A DNA stretch of 64,000 bases, from NCBI RefSeq assembly GCF_017591425.1, contig NW_024465885.1:32496501-32560500 (forward strand), given 5' to 3'. Source of the stretch: Ochotona curzoniae (Eukaryota > Chordata > Mammalia > Lagomorpha > Ochotonidae). The notes below the pieces were generated by a model that was not told the origin of the DNA, searched no databases, and worked only from the letters and a program-made list of their open reading frames with translations. The translations under genes were made by a program, and so were the position numbers. Below are positions 10,867 through 21,368 of the stretch, one piece after another (the stretch's first letter is position 1; every line of letters begins with the position of its first letter).

Positions 10867-13119
10867 GTGTGCTTCAAAAATTGCTATTGGTATAAACTTG
10901 AAAATATATTGATTTTTTTCTGATTATAAATATCAGGTGATGTAAAGCACTCTAAAATAATAAGTGAATGTCCTGTTACAAAGCCTGATTATTAAGAGTT
11001 AAATATAAACTTACCTTTAATTTATGGGCTTATATTTTAAAGTAGCAAATAACTTCTAAAAATACCTTTAACAATTACATGCTGATATTTCACAAAATAC
11101 CAAAAGGCCTTCTCCTCTTGTCCACATATAGCAAACTTACTTGTCTTTCTTGTTAATGTTTTTGTTTTAACTATGTATATAATGATGTATATATACTATA
11201 ATCTACTTTAATAATTTCATCAACAATGCACAGCTATCCTATTTTCAGTATCACTAGTTACACTGTGATAGAGCTAATATGCTTTAACATGTACTTTGCA
11301 ATTCATAGATATTTCTCTAAGGGCAAAAAATCTAAAATCTAAGAATATATATTTTATTTGAGGAGGAAACAGTGTTTTATATGCCTACAATTTCCCGTGA
11401 ATTTTTTTTTCCAATCTCTCTGAACACAATGTCTGGGATTATACAGTGCCATTATTTCAATTGTAATACATGCAAAATACCGTGTCACTGTTCTGTGGTC
11501 TTCTTTTTCAGTTACTTATAAAAGTAGTCATATTCCTCTTAAATCTTCAGTATTAATGGGGGAGAGTATAGGGTTAACAGTGTTGTTTGCCGTAAATCTG
11601 TTTTGGGAGGAGCAGAGCTGAAGGACCTGAAAGCTCTTGTAGAATGTAAGCACAAATCATAGTCTCCAGCCGGTTACAAGTAGTAAAATCTGAAACAGTT
11701 GATCCATTGATTCTGCCCACTCGGGTGGAAATCAATTCTTGGTAAGGGAACATGTTTCTGAATTGATGTGGGAGACTGGAGTGAGCAATGAGCAGGAGTC
11801 ACTCTGTTTCTAAGTTCAATTTGGAGATGACATTGTCTCCCAGACAAGTTTGCAAGTATGGCTAAAAAATGATATATTAGTTAATCAACTTTGTTTCTAC
11901 TCCCTTTTCCTCAAAATATTGTCTTCAAGGAATTTATAAGCAGAAAATTCTTCTTGAGAAAAAAAAAGTTATACCAATCTATGGATGAACTTTATACAAT
12001 AACCTAACTATATGCAATTTTTATGTCATGGTTGAAATAAGTGAACCAAAGACTCCATTAAGACTAGCATGTAATGTAACATTTAAGGAAAAAAAATACA
12101 AAAAAAAAAAAAGCTAGCACAAACAACAGAAAAGCTGTTTTCGTATACAAGAGAGAAAACAATTGCAAAATAATTTTAATGACATAGTGTCTATTTTGTT
12201 ATGCGATTTTAATGTGCCAGTCTATATTTCTCAAAAGAAGTTTCTCTTTAGTTTATAAATTCAATAAAGAAAATTGTACTTAAAATCAACTTAATTTGGT
12301 TCTTGCATTGCTTTATAAATTATCTCTATTTTATATAGACGTAAAAACATTATTTTTATGGGTGAACATGATTAAGCCATATTGTTTTATAATTTAAACT
12401 TTTCAGTCCACTTGAAATAATAATGCTGCTTCTTTACCTGATTCATCAATATTCATCTCTATGAACAAATGTCTTTCAAAATAAAAAGTATTTCTTCATT
12501 TCTCATTTGCTGACATCTTATCTGCACAAAATTTAGCTTTCATGCCACAGTCTCTCAAGAATAAGAGGAAAAACTTCATATTCAGCAGAAAATTAGTTAT
12601 TCAGCCTCGTGTGTCTCAAGTTGTGAATGAACCTGAGAAAGCCCAAGTACGGCTACTTCAGGGAAGACTTGGCAATGCTAAAACAATCCTGTTACATAAA
12701 AAAGAAAAAAAAAAACTTTGTCATTAGGGCAACATGATACATCAAGGATTCAAATTGATTTTATAAAGAGCATATTTACAAATTTAAAAAAGAAAGTTAA
12801 GCTAAAACATGTTCTTTAAAATATAATAGCAGATTTGCTGTGTCATAATATTTCTATTAAAAATATACACAAGTCTATCTCAACTGAAAAGGCAAAAGCT
12901 TTCATGCTATAAACAAAAGAATATCACTACTCAAAAGGGAAAATTCAATGTTTAGGTCTGCCCGGGGAATATGACCATGAACTAGTTTTTCTTTGTTCTT
13001 ACATCAAATGGTAAATATTGAGAGTTGGTTTTCATTTGTGGAAGCATCCAGGAAGGTGTATCAGAAATTATTGGAAATCAACGATACTACTATTTGACTT
13101 AAATAATCAAATAATAAAA
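10867..13119. other. Unassigned AT-rich stretch, 2.2 kb
   Basis: No repeat family is recognised apart from A-runs (12090, 12703). The 11.58-11.85 kb part is less AT-rich than its surroundings. A 61-codon open frame at 12542-12727 is rich in lysine and arginine and resembles nothing known. Confidence 0.45.
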
Positions 13120-13446
13120 TTTTAACTTTATTTATTTTTATTGGAATGGCAGATTTTTGCAGAGACAGGAGAGGCAACAAAAGAGAGAAATCTTCCCTCA
13201 GCTTGTTCACTCCCCAGCTGGCTGCAATGCCCAGAGCTGAGCAAGTCTGAACCTGGGTGCAAGGCACCTCTTTCAGATTTCCCATATGGGTAATACCATA
13301 CCCAAAGACATAGGCCATTCTTTGCTACTCTTACAGGTCAAAAACAGAGAGCTGGATCAGAAACGTAGCAGCCGATAGTAATTTTAGATTCCACATGGGA
13401 TCCTGGCACTAGCAGAGAATCAGCCTACTGTGCTACTGCTCTGAAC
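13120..13446 (-). mobile_element. CSINE, degraded
   Basis: The TTTATTTATTTTTATTGGAA tail complement, the TTGTTCACTCCCCAGCTGGC block and the CACATGGGATCCTGGCAC block identify it. Substitution level is high. Confidence 0.8.
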
Positions 13447-13660
13447 TTCAGAAAGTCTTTTAAAAACAAAAATCATGTGCAATGCATAAACTTTATCTTT
13501 GATAAAAATAATTATCTCTGTTATTGACATGAACAGGGTTTTCCTAAATGTATATCTTGCAAGTATATAAATAAAAGAGTACAAAGATTAAGCCGTGTGC
13601 TGAACTTCCCCCACAGTTGAAATTGCCATTGTTGAATTTATGTGTTCATAAGTGCATATT

Positions 13661-13942
13661 AGGGCCCAGCACAATGGCTCAACTGTCTAATGATCCTCGC
13701 TCAATTGATAGGATTCCATATGAGCACCAGTTCATGTCCCTGCTGCTCCACTTCCCATACGGTTCCCTGCTTGTGGCCTGAGAAGGCAGAGAAGAACCGC
13801 TCAATGCATCAGCACCCTGTATCCATGTGAAAAATGCAGAGGAAGTGTATGCAGAGGATGTAAGATAGTTCTCTTTGTCTTTCCTTCTCTCTGTAAAATC
13901 TGTCTTTCCAATCAAACTAAATAAATCTTTTTTTTAAAAACG
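13661..13942 (+). mobile_element. CSINE, internally shortened
   Basis: Head GGGCCCAGCACAATGGCTCA and block CTTGTGGCCTGAGAAGGCAG are clear. The segment between the CCATGTG block and the CT-rich region is shortened, so the copy lacks part of its right half. Confidence 0.85.
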
Positions 13943-15015
13943 TTTATTTTATAAGCAGTTTTTTGTTTCTTTACTCACCATTCCTTATTTCTTAGTTCCC
14001 ACTACTTCCTTTTTATTATTTGTATTTTAACCTTGTAGTGTTGCTTTCAATTGGCAGACTAAGATACCTGGATTTTGAAAAGTAGACTCCAAGGATCTTT
14101 CAGTTCCAAATATGTAATTATGTTATTTAACCACTACCTAGATGTTTTGTTTAATATTCAATCCAAATCCAACATAGGACTAAAATAAAGGGAGGCTGTC
14201 TGATATAATTACCATCAACATAACAGCTGAATGGACAAAAAACTCAGAGGTCATCCAACTCAGCTTGAACACCATCTCTTATTGATTGACCAGGAAATGG
14301 AAGAGTTTGTGGTTTTCCACTAACTGTTTAAAGCCATTTCCATTTACCTTCAAAATAACAATGACTGAATCTTCACAAACAGGTCTGGAGAACGGCAATC
14401 TCTTCGAACAATTAAATAATAGAGAATAAGTAGTGCGGTCGCTGATTTGGAAAACATTTACTCAAATAGGGATTGAATTGTGAATCATTTTTCTAATATT
14501 TAAAAATAATATATAACAACCGGTGCACCGAAATTCTACAATCCAAAATACATATGCAGTTTTTTGGGAGAACATAATTGTATGTTCTATAAAATGAAAT
14601 ATTTTCTTAGAGTAAAACTGCCATTTTTTTTTAATTCAGTGGTTGACAATGTTCATAGTTGCGAATGTTCTTATGTGTTCACAATGTTAGTTGACATGAT
14701 AATTTCTGATTTTGTTAAGCAAATAATGTTCAAAGAAATGTAATATAGCTTGAATTAATGTAAATAGAATTTTAAGAATAACACAGAAGTAAAATATTGC
14801 ATAAGGAAACAGAAGCGTCCATTTTTAAGCATGGAAACACTGAAACATCTTTGTGCGGAGCCTCCCAGCCCACTTGAGGCAAATTCACAGGAATTTTGGC
14901 AATACATATTTATGGGGAATAAAAATATAATTATACATGTAAATAAGTATAAAACATCTCACCAGTTTTAAAAGACTATAAAAATCTATTATAAAACATA
15001 TAAGTCTCTGTAAGT
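13943..15015. other. Unassigned AT-rich sequence
   Basis: No recognisable element or gene. Confidence 0.45.
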
Positions 15016-15278
15016 TTGTATCCTGACTGCTCCACTTCCCTTCCAACTCCCTGCTTGTGGCCTGGGAATTCAGTAAGAATGGCCAAAGCCTGGGACCCTT
15101 CGCCCACGTGGGAGACCTGGAAGAAGCGCCTGATTTTTTGCTTCAGATCAGTCCAACCCTGGCCTTTGTGTCTCCTTGGGAATGAGCCAACAAATGGAAC
15201 AGCTTCCTCCCTCTCTCTCTCTCTCCTTTATAAGCCTGACTTTATAACAAAAGTAAATAAACCTTTAAATAAAATCAT
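15016..15278 (+). mobile_element. CSINE, 5'-truncated
   Basis: Begins at TATCCTGACTGCTCCACTTC, so the tRNA-like head is missing. The remainder runs to the AAAGTAAATAAACCTTT tail. It includes a short uninterrupted CT repeat (about 15212-15225). Confidence 0.9.
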
Positions 15279-15589
15279 AATAATCGTGCACATCACCTTT
15301 CATTTTTTTTTTTTTGCTAATTGTTTTCAAATAAATTCAGAGATTGTGTCTTGAAAATGTATTTCTCTCTTTAGTAATATGAAGAGAACAGGTTCCGTGC
15401 TTTCTGTAGATACAGTTCCTATGATGCGTTCCACTTCCTGGTTGCCCTTTTCACTTCCTCATACTGCTCGACCCTAGCTTTCTTTACAACAACATTTGAA
15501 AAAACAATTTTAATACACAGACTTGATTTTGTACTGATCATAATATTGAACAAATGAAAAGAGAAAGTGCAAAGACAATGATATCACAT

Positions 15590-15965
15590 TTATGCATGAG
15601 CATATAAAATTACAATCATATCACAAAATGAACATTTATTCTCTATAATTTTTAGTATTTTTTATAGTAGTTGTCACATATCAAAGAAAGCATATGATAT
15701 TTGTCTTTGAGAGACTAGTTTATTTCATGGTAATGATGGTTTTCAGTTGCATCCATTTTCCTGAAAAAGATAGGCTTTCATTCTTTTCAAAGCTTTTTAA
15801 ATGTCCAGTCATCTGTTGATGGGCATCTGGGTTGATTCCACATCTTAGCTACTGTGAAGTGAGCTGAAATGAACATGGCGTTATTATTCACTCTCGAGTG
15901 GGCTGATAACATGTTCTTTGGGAAAACTCTTCCCTCCCTTCGCCTGTGTCAACAAAGGCAGGTAG
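15590..15965 (-). mobile_element. LINE-1 remnant, 3' UTR
   Basis: The plus strand shows the antisense L1 end-region blocks CAGTTGCATCCATTTTCCTG, ATCTGTTGATGGGCATCTGG and TTGATTCCACATCTTAGCTA. Sequence from about 15370 may be more of the same 3' UTR but is not diagnostic. Confidence 0.75.
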
Positions 15966-16037
15966 AATATAGGAAGAATAACATATAAAGAAAAAATAAG
16001 CAGGCAAAAAAACCATAAAGAAAAAGAAGCTAGGTAT

Positions 16038-16428
16038 TGTGGGCAATCACCGCTGGCCCCTGCCCTGCTGCCTGATGGGTGTGGCTTAAAGTTTACATCC
16101 CTGTGACCTGAGGCTCAGCTTTCAGTCCTACACTTGGAGTGTGACCTCCGACTTGGCTAGAAGGTCAAGGGGAATACAGGTGGAACATGACCTTTGACAT
16201 GATCAAGGGAGATAGATGCATCTATAGCCAATGGCAGTGTCTTTGGCGGGGAGCCCGGGTGTGCTGGAAGACACCCTTCTGCCCTCCCCTTTCTGATACA
16301 CTAAAAGTTATAATTTGTGCAGAATAAAGCGGGCATTCCTCACCAGTTACCTCTGGTGCTTCTTCTGGCCCAACAGCACAGTCCTCTCACCCTCATTGAC
16401 CCCGGGGCCTGTTGGCAGGCCTAACCCA
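16038..16428 (+). mobile_element. Solo LTR of an endogenous retrovirus-like element
   Basis: It starts TGTGGGCAATC and ends GGCCTAACCCA. It contains AATAAA at 16323-16328 followed by a GC-rich stretch, as in an LTR R-U5 region. No internal retroviral sequence is next to it, so it is a solo LTR. A related LTR in opposite orientation starts about 450 bp downstream and confirms the 3' end. I could not identify a clean target-site duplication. The family is not named. Confidence 0.65.
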
Positions 16429-16439
16429 TAAGAAGGCAT

Positions 16440-16880
16440 AGAAAAAAAAAAAAGAAATCTGCAGTTGATGTACAAATCAATCAAATCTCAGAGAGCCACT
16501 CTCCTATCTATGTATTTTTTGTTGTTCTCTTGTACTAACTACAACAGACTATGAAAAATATATTTATCTTCTTGTGACTAAATTATTTCACTAAGTGAAA
16601 TAGTTCTAGTTGTGTTGATGTATTTGCAAAAGGCAAGATTGCACTCCTTCTGGCATTGGGTAGTGGTGGATCATATCACATTTTCATTTTACAGTTATGT
16701 ATTGGTGAAGTAACTATTATGAATTGAACTGCTGTAACGCGGGTGTACAGAGAACCCTCACATATGCTAATTTTAAGTCACCGAGATAAATCCTGAGATG
16801 TATGATGGCTGAGTCATATGGTAGATCTATTTCTGATATAGGAATATATTGCACACAAGGTAAACATTGCCACCTACTCT
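16440..16880 (-). mobile_element. LINE-1 remnant, 3' UTR and ORF2 end
   Basis: Antisense L1 landmarks: the TATTATGAATTGAACTGCTG block near 16711 and GGCTGAGTCATATGGTAGATC near 16808. The inverted LTR at 16881 separates it from the remainder of the ORF2 remnant. Confidence 0.8.
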
Positions 16881-17109
16881 TGGGTTTAGCCCTGCCAGTA
16901 GGTCCCAAGGTCACCCAGGGTGAGGCAGATGGTGACCTTTGGCCACAAGAACAGCAGGAGACAAGCTGGTAAGCAGTGTTCACTTTGTTACACACAAAAT
17001 GTGGATTTTAAAGAGTAAGGAAGGGCAGTGCAGCAGTAAGCCTTCCAGCAGACCCCACACACTGTAATTAGCTGATAACCATGAAGATCACCTAGGGCAA
17101 TCACCCACA
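16881..17109 (-). mobile_element. Second LTR of the same family, inverted and shortened
   Basis: On the plus strand it begins TGGGTTTAGCCCTGCCAGTAGG, which corresponds to the reverse complement of the 3' end of the LTR at 16038-16428. GGGTGAGG, AAGAACAGCAGGAGAC and GTTCACTTTGTTACACACAAA align in order with the other copy's U5-R region. It ends GGCAATCACCCACA, matching the other copy's 5' end. Most of U3 is missing. It lies inside antisense L1. Confidence 0.65.
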
Positions 17110-18040
17110 CCAACACTGGATTTTTCACTACATCTTCACCAGCATTAATTGTTATGTTTTTGGATTGACCATGGTAAATGGGGTGCAGTGAAAGCTCATT
17201 GTGAATTTAATTTATGCTTCTATAAAGCCTAGCAAATATGGCTGGGTTTTTTTTTTTTTCATACTTTTCAGCCTTTGCAGTTCTTCAATTGAGAAATCTC
17301 ACGGCTTTTGGTATTTCTTTAGCAGGCTGTTTGTTTTGCTGTTATTGAATTTCTTGAGCTCTTTATATCCGGGATATCAAACATTTATCACGCTTACAAT
17401 GTGTATTTACTCTCTCCTATGCTGTTGGCCATCTATTCATTTCATAGTTATCTTCCTGTGCACTGCAAAAGCTTCTTAGTTTCATGAAATCCCACATAAT
17501 TGATTGTTTGATTGCCCGTGCTTCTGGAGTCTTTTAAAGGTTATCTTTGTGCTTATGTCTTATAGTGTGTCCCTGATATCTTCCTCCAACAATTTGATGG
17601 TATCAAGTATTAGTTCTAGATTTTTGGTCTTTGGTTTTGTTTTTATGACAGCACCAGTCTGTATTGAAAATTATATCCCTGTACTAAATTTTGAAGTCTG
17701 TTTTTGTGGTGCCTCCAATTTTGATTTTGTGGTTTGGGATTGCTTTAGCTTGTCAGGATTTCCTATATTTTCATATAAATCTTAGCAAAAATTTTTTCTA
17801 GCTCTGAGCATGCTATCGGTGTTTTTATTAGGATTGTGTTAGATTTGTCAGTTGACTTCTGGCATTATGAGCAACTTGATGGCAGCAGCATGGCTTGTTT
17901 ATCCATGTTTTGGTGTCTTCTCTCTTTATTAGTTTATAATACTCATTATACAAATTCCTCACATTTTTGGTTATATTTATTATTAGGCATATATAATGTT
18001 TTGTAGCTGTTTGATTTCACAAGTACTTATTCAGCCATTT
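17110..18040 (-). mobile_element. LINE-1 remnant, ORF2 C-terminal half
   Basis: It continues the L1 on the other side of the LTR. Antisense blocks in order include CATCTTCACCAGCATTAATTG, ACTCTCTCCTATGCTGTTGG, CACTGCAAAAGCTTCTTAGTT and AGCACCAGTCTGTATTG. Two 92-93 codon frames on the plus strand are antisense artefacts. Confidence 0.8.
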
Positions 18041-18332
18041 ATGAAAAAAAAAAAAAGAAAAGAAAAGAAGGAAGATGGTGGGTGGGCGGAGACCAAATAC
18101 AGGAAGCAGAGTAGCATGGAAAACACAACCATGCTCTTAAATCTGTGGTGTTTAATACATAACATTTGTTTATTACATATAAATAATTTGCAAAAATAAA
18201 AATGAGGGCACATCAAGAAAAAACTAATTTTATAAAATAATCATACGAAAATATAAATAATTAGAACAAAAAAAATCAGAATCATTACTTAACAAAACGA
18301 AAAAATCCTGCACTATAGAATATTTCAATACA
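18041..18332. other. Unassigned AT-rich sequence
   Basis: A purine-rich A/G run (18043-18070) and otherwise featureless DNA. The last 16 bases are the left target-site duplication of the next SINE. Confidence 0.5.
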
Positions 18333-18345
18333 GGGCCCGGCCCAA

Positions 18346-18356
18346 TGGCGCAGTGG
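18346..18356 (+). promoter_or_regulatory. Pol III box A in CSINE
   Basis: TGGCGCAGTGG fits the tRNA-type box A consensus, 13 bp from the element start. Confidence 0.8.
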
Positions 18357-18399
18357 TTAAGGTCCTCACCTTGCATGCCCAGGATCTCATATGGGCGCC

Positions 18400-18410
18400 G
18401 GTTCTAATCC
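18400..18410 (+). promoter_or_regulatory. Pol III box B in CSINE
   Basis: GGTTCTAATCC differs from the box B consensus at one position (T where G is usual), 43 bp after box A. Confidence 0.8.
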
Positions 18411-18671
18411 CAGCAGCCCCGCTTCCCTTCCAGCTCCCTGCCTGTGGCCCAGGAAAGCAGTGGAGGATGGCCCAAGGCTTTGGGATCCTGCACCCACGTG
18501 GGAGACCGGAAGAGGCTCCTGGCTTCGGATTGGCATAGTATCGGCCGTTGCAGCTCACTTGGGGAGTGAATCATCGGACGGAAGATCTTCCTCTCTGTCT
18601 CTCCTCTCTGTATATCCTCCTTTCCAATAAAAATGAAATAAATCTTTTTAAAAAAAGAATATTTCAATACA

Positions 18672-19684
18672 AAAAAGGCTTCAGAAATCATAAATTCATT
18701 ATGATACAGGATACTTGGGAGTAAGTGATGATAATTGGAAGATTTGTAGATGAATCATCTTTTATTACCAGTAAGATTATGTATTATAATCCAGACACTT
18801 TAACTAAGTATTGCTAGACTTTTTTTATTGGATTTCTCATTTTATTCTTTCATCATACTATTACATCCTGCTCAAAAGTTGGCACATTTAGTGAAATTAG
18901 CATATTATGAATAGTTCCTTCCTCTGACATTATTGTTTCTGAAAGATTGAACCAATGAATGAAAAATCAGGGAAAGTATTTGTAACGCATAAGGCAGAAA
19001 ATCATGTGTCTTCATCTTAAAAAATACTAACTGCTATAGGAGTACAAATAAAAAAGTGATTTCTATACCTGAAATATTAAAGAAACCTATGGAAATGGAA
19101 AATGTTGCCTACCTCCTAAAAAAATTGTTCTGAAAGGATCCTCAGTAATGTGAAAAGTAGGGAAGTCATTTCATTTTGATAGAATTAGGTTTTAGAAAGC
19201 ATGAAATTTGAAAATAACCTGATTTCATGGGGCAAATGCTTTGATTTTTACCAGAGTATCAAAGACAAGAGGCAGTTTATAGAAAAATGGGTTGCATCAG
19301 TTCCCTGCAAACAAACTTTGCAATATATTTATAGTTTATTACATAAATGGTAAATTTGTGTTTTGAGTACTATACAAAGCCATTCCAAATTAAAACAAAT
19401 ATTAGTGATAAAACACAGAGGATGAATTATAAAAGCATGAAGATAATATTGTGTCCTAGAATAAGGCTTTGGTGGAGAACAAGGGTAGAGAAACAAGCAT
19501 CCATTCTGACGTTCCTGTCCAAAAAAATAGAAGCTACCTGCATATTGCACTCTGAATATATCTATTTTGGCAAATATGCGTATCCAGACTTGGCACAAAG
19601 AACACGGGCGAAGACAGATTACAAAAAGTCAAATTAAACTCAAACTGTTTAAAACTGCCATTGTATACAATGTAGGTCTATAAT
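18672..19684. other. Unassigned AT-rich sequence
   Basis: No repeat family is recognised. Open frames of 89 (minus) and 96 (plus) codons overlap at 19.33-19.64 kb. They resemble nothing known and look like chance frames. Confidence 0.45.
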
Positions 19685-19999
19685 TTTTTTTTTTTTTAAG
19701 ATTTGTTTATTCTTATTGGAAGTCAGATTCACAGAGAGGAAGATCTTCCATTTGTTGATTCACTTCCCAATTAGCCGCAACAGCCTGAGCTGAGCCGATC
19801 CAAAGCCAGGAGCCTGGAGCCTTTTCTGGGTTTCCCATGAGGTTGCAGGGTCCCAGGGCTTTAGACAATCCTAGATCACTTTCCAGGTTACAAACAGGGA
19901 GCTGAATGGGAAGCAGGGTCTTTGGGATTAGAACCGGCGTCCATACAGAATCCCAGCATGTGTAAGGTGAGGACTTTAGGTACTAGAATACCGTGATGA
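19685..19999 (-). mobile_element. CSINE, full length
   Basis: T-run and AAGATTTGTTTATTCTTATTG tail complement, GAGCTGAGCCGATCCAAAGCC and GGGATTAGAACCGGCGTCC head block. Short degenerate flanks (AGGTCTATA and AAGTCCATA) could be the remains of its duplication. Confidence 0.92.
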
Positions 20000-20799
20000 T
20001 TCCAAGTCCATACTTTTTTTTTTAATGCTCTTTTTACACAATAATACTTCCCAGTAAGTAGAAAAATAAAGTATTTTTACATTTTTAGAAATAGTTGTGC
20101 AGAGTTAAGGCCAAGGAACACATATATGTTGGTAACACTGAATCATTTGGAGGAGGGGGGAAAACTTCAAATGAGAAAACTTGAAAGTGCTTGCTAAAAT
20201 ATAAGTATTCAGCTCTGTTCAGTGGAGGTGTTTTGTTTGTTTGCTGTTTTTCGCTTTGGCAGTATTTGCCGGATGTCTGCAAACTTTGCTAGGAATAGAA
20301 AAAAATTCAGTGAAATGACTGGTACAGGCAGCTGTGTTTCAACTGCTCTGTTGCTATGTGGAAGGATAGAAGTACTCCTAGAAAAATATTAGCATATATG
20401 TGATTTGGTGTATATAAAGGAAAATCAGAATGTATGAAAACCCAGTTTCTGGGTCATTTCTGGGTTAACATGTCTCTTATGGGATAATCTATGAATGGTG
20501 TAGGTGGCTCATTAGGAGCACTCATCACATTTACCTAATCATAATCACACTTGGGCTGTTTTCTTTGATATCTGGGGAAAACAGATTCCAGTTGAAACTC
20601 AGTCACTGACCGTTGCTATGACTTCCAAAGCCTGTGGTGGGGGTGGTCATGATTGATGAAAAGAATTTGTCTCAAAGGTCAAGAAAAACAATGAGCAAAT
20701 AAAAGAAGTCAACTTTAAGACTACTGATTCTTTGACTTCTTGTTTGAGACGTAAGTATAACCACATTAACAATAACCTGAAGGGCAACCCCTTCTCCAA
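20000..20799. other. Unassigned sequence
   Basis: No feature recognised. Confidence 0.4.
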
Positions 20800-21018
20800 C
20801 ATTTGTACATGCATTTTCCCATCCTGTAGATTTTCTCTTAATACTGTTGATCAATTTCCCTGGGCTGCAGAAGCTTTTAGTATGACAAAGTTTCAATATT
20901 TTATTTTTTGATAGAATTACTTGTGTTTTGATTATCTGATCTTAAAAGTGATTTAGAATTGCACACTTATTCCTCCTGTCAATAAAGTTTTCAGGAATCT
21001 ACCTTCAATTTTCTCTTC
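20800..21018 (-). mobile_element. LINE-1 remnant, ORF2 fragment
   Basis: Antisense blocks TTTTCCCATCCTGTAGATTTTC and CCCTGGGCTGCAGAAGCTTTT match the same ORF2 region seen near 3660 and 17465. A young CSINE is inserted at its downstream end. Confidence 0.7.
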
Positions 21019-21032
21019 GAAACCTCAGTATC

Positions 21033-21354
21033 ATTTTTTTCTTTAAAGATTTATTTCATTTTTAGTAGAAAGGCGGATATACAGAGAGGAGAGACAGAGA
21101 GGAAGATCTTCCGTCCGATGATTCACTCCCCAAGTGAGCACAATGGCCCATGCTGATCTGAAGCCAGGAGCCTCTTCCGGGTCTCCTGTGCAGGTGCAGG
21201 GTCCCAAAGCTTTGGGCTGTCCTCGACTGCTTTCCAGGACCACAGGCAGGGAGCTGGAAGGGAAGCGGGGCTGCTGGGATTAGAACCAGCACCCACGTGG
21301 GATCCTGGGCATGCAAGGCGAGGACCTTAACCACTGTGCCATCACGCCGGGCCC
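21033..21354 (-). mobile_element. Young CSINE inserted in L1, with 14-bp duplication
   Basis: Complete from tail (21033) to head (GCCGGGCCC). Flanks GAAACCTCAGTATC (21019-21032) and GAAATCTCAGTATC (21355-21368) differ at one base, so the insertion is fairly recent. A 119-codon minus-strand frame runs through it and is not a gene. Confidence 0.96.
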
Positions 21355-21368
21355 GAAATCTCAGTATC

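Larger units (their letters stand above)
18333..18655 (+). mobile_element. Young full-length CSINE with 16-bp target-site duplication
   Basis: This copy is complete from GGGCCCGGC to an A-rich tail. It is flanked by perfect 16-bp direct repeats (AGAATATTTCAATACA) at 18317-18332 and 18656-18671, the mark of L1-mediated insertion. Divergence from the other young copies is low by eye. Overlapping open frames on both strands (61-95 codons) are SINE-derived. Confidence 0.97.

Noticed and set aside
17201..17785. Hydrophobic plus-strand frames suggesting a membrane protein
   Set aside because: They are the antisense of an L1 ORF2 remnant, whose reverse complement is rich in T and so encodes Phe/Leu-rich peptides.
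18346..18410. tRNA gene suggested by box A and box B
   Set aside because: The boxes belong to the SINE head; the sequence cannot form a complete tRNA cloverleaf and continues into the SINE body.
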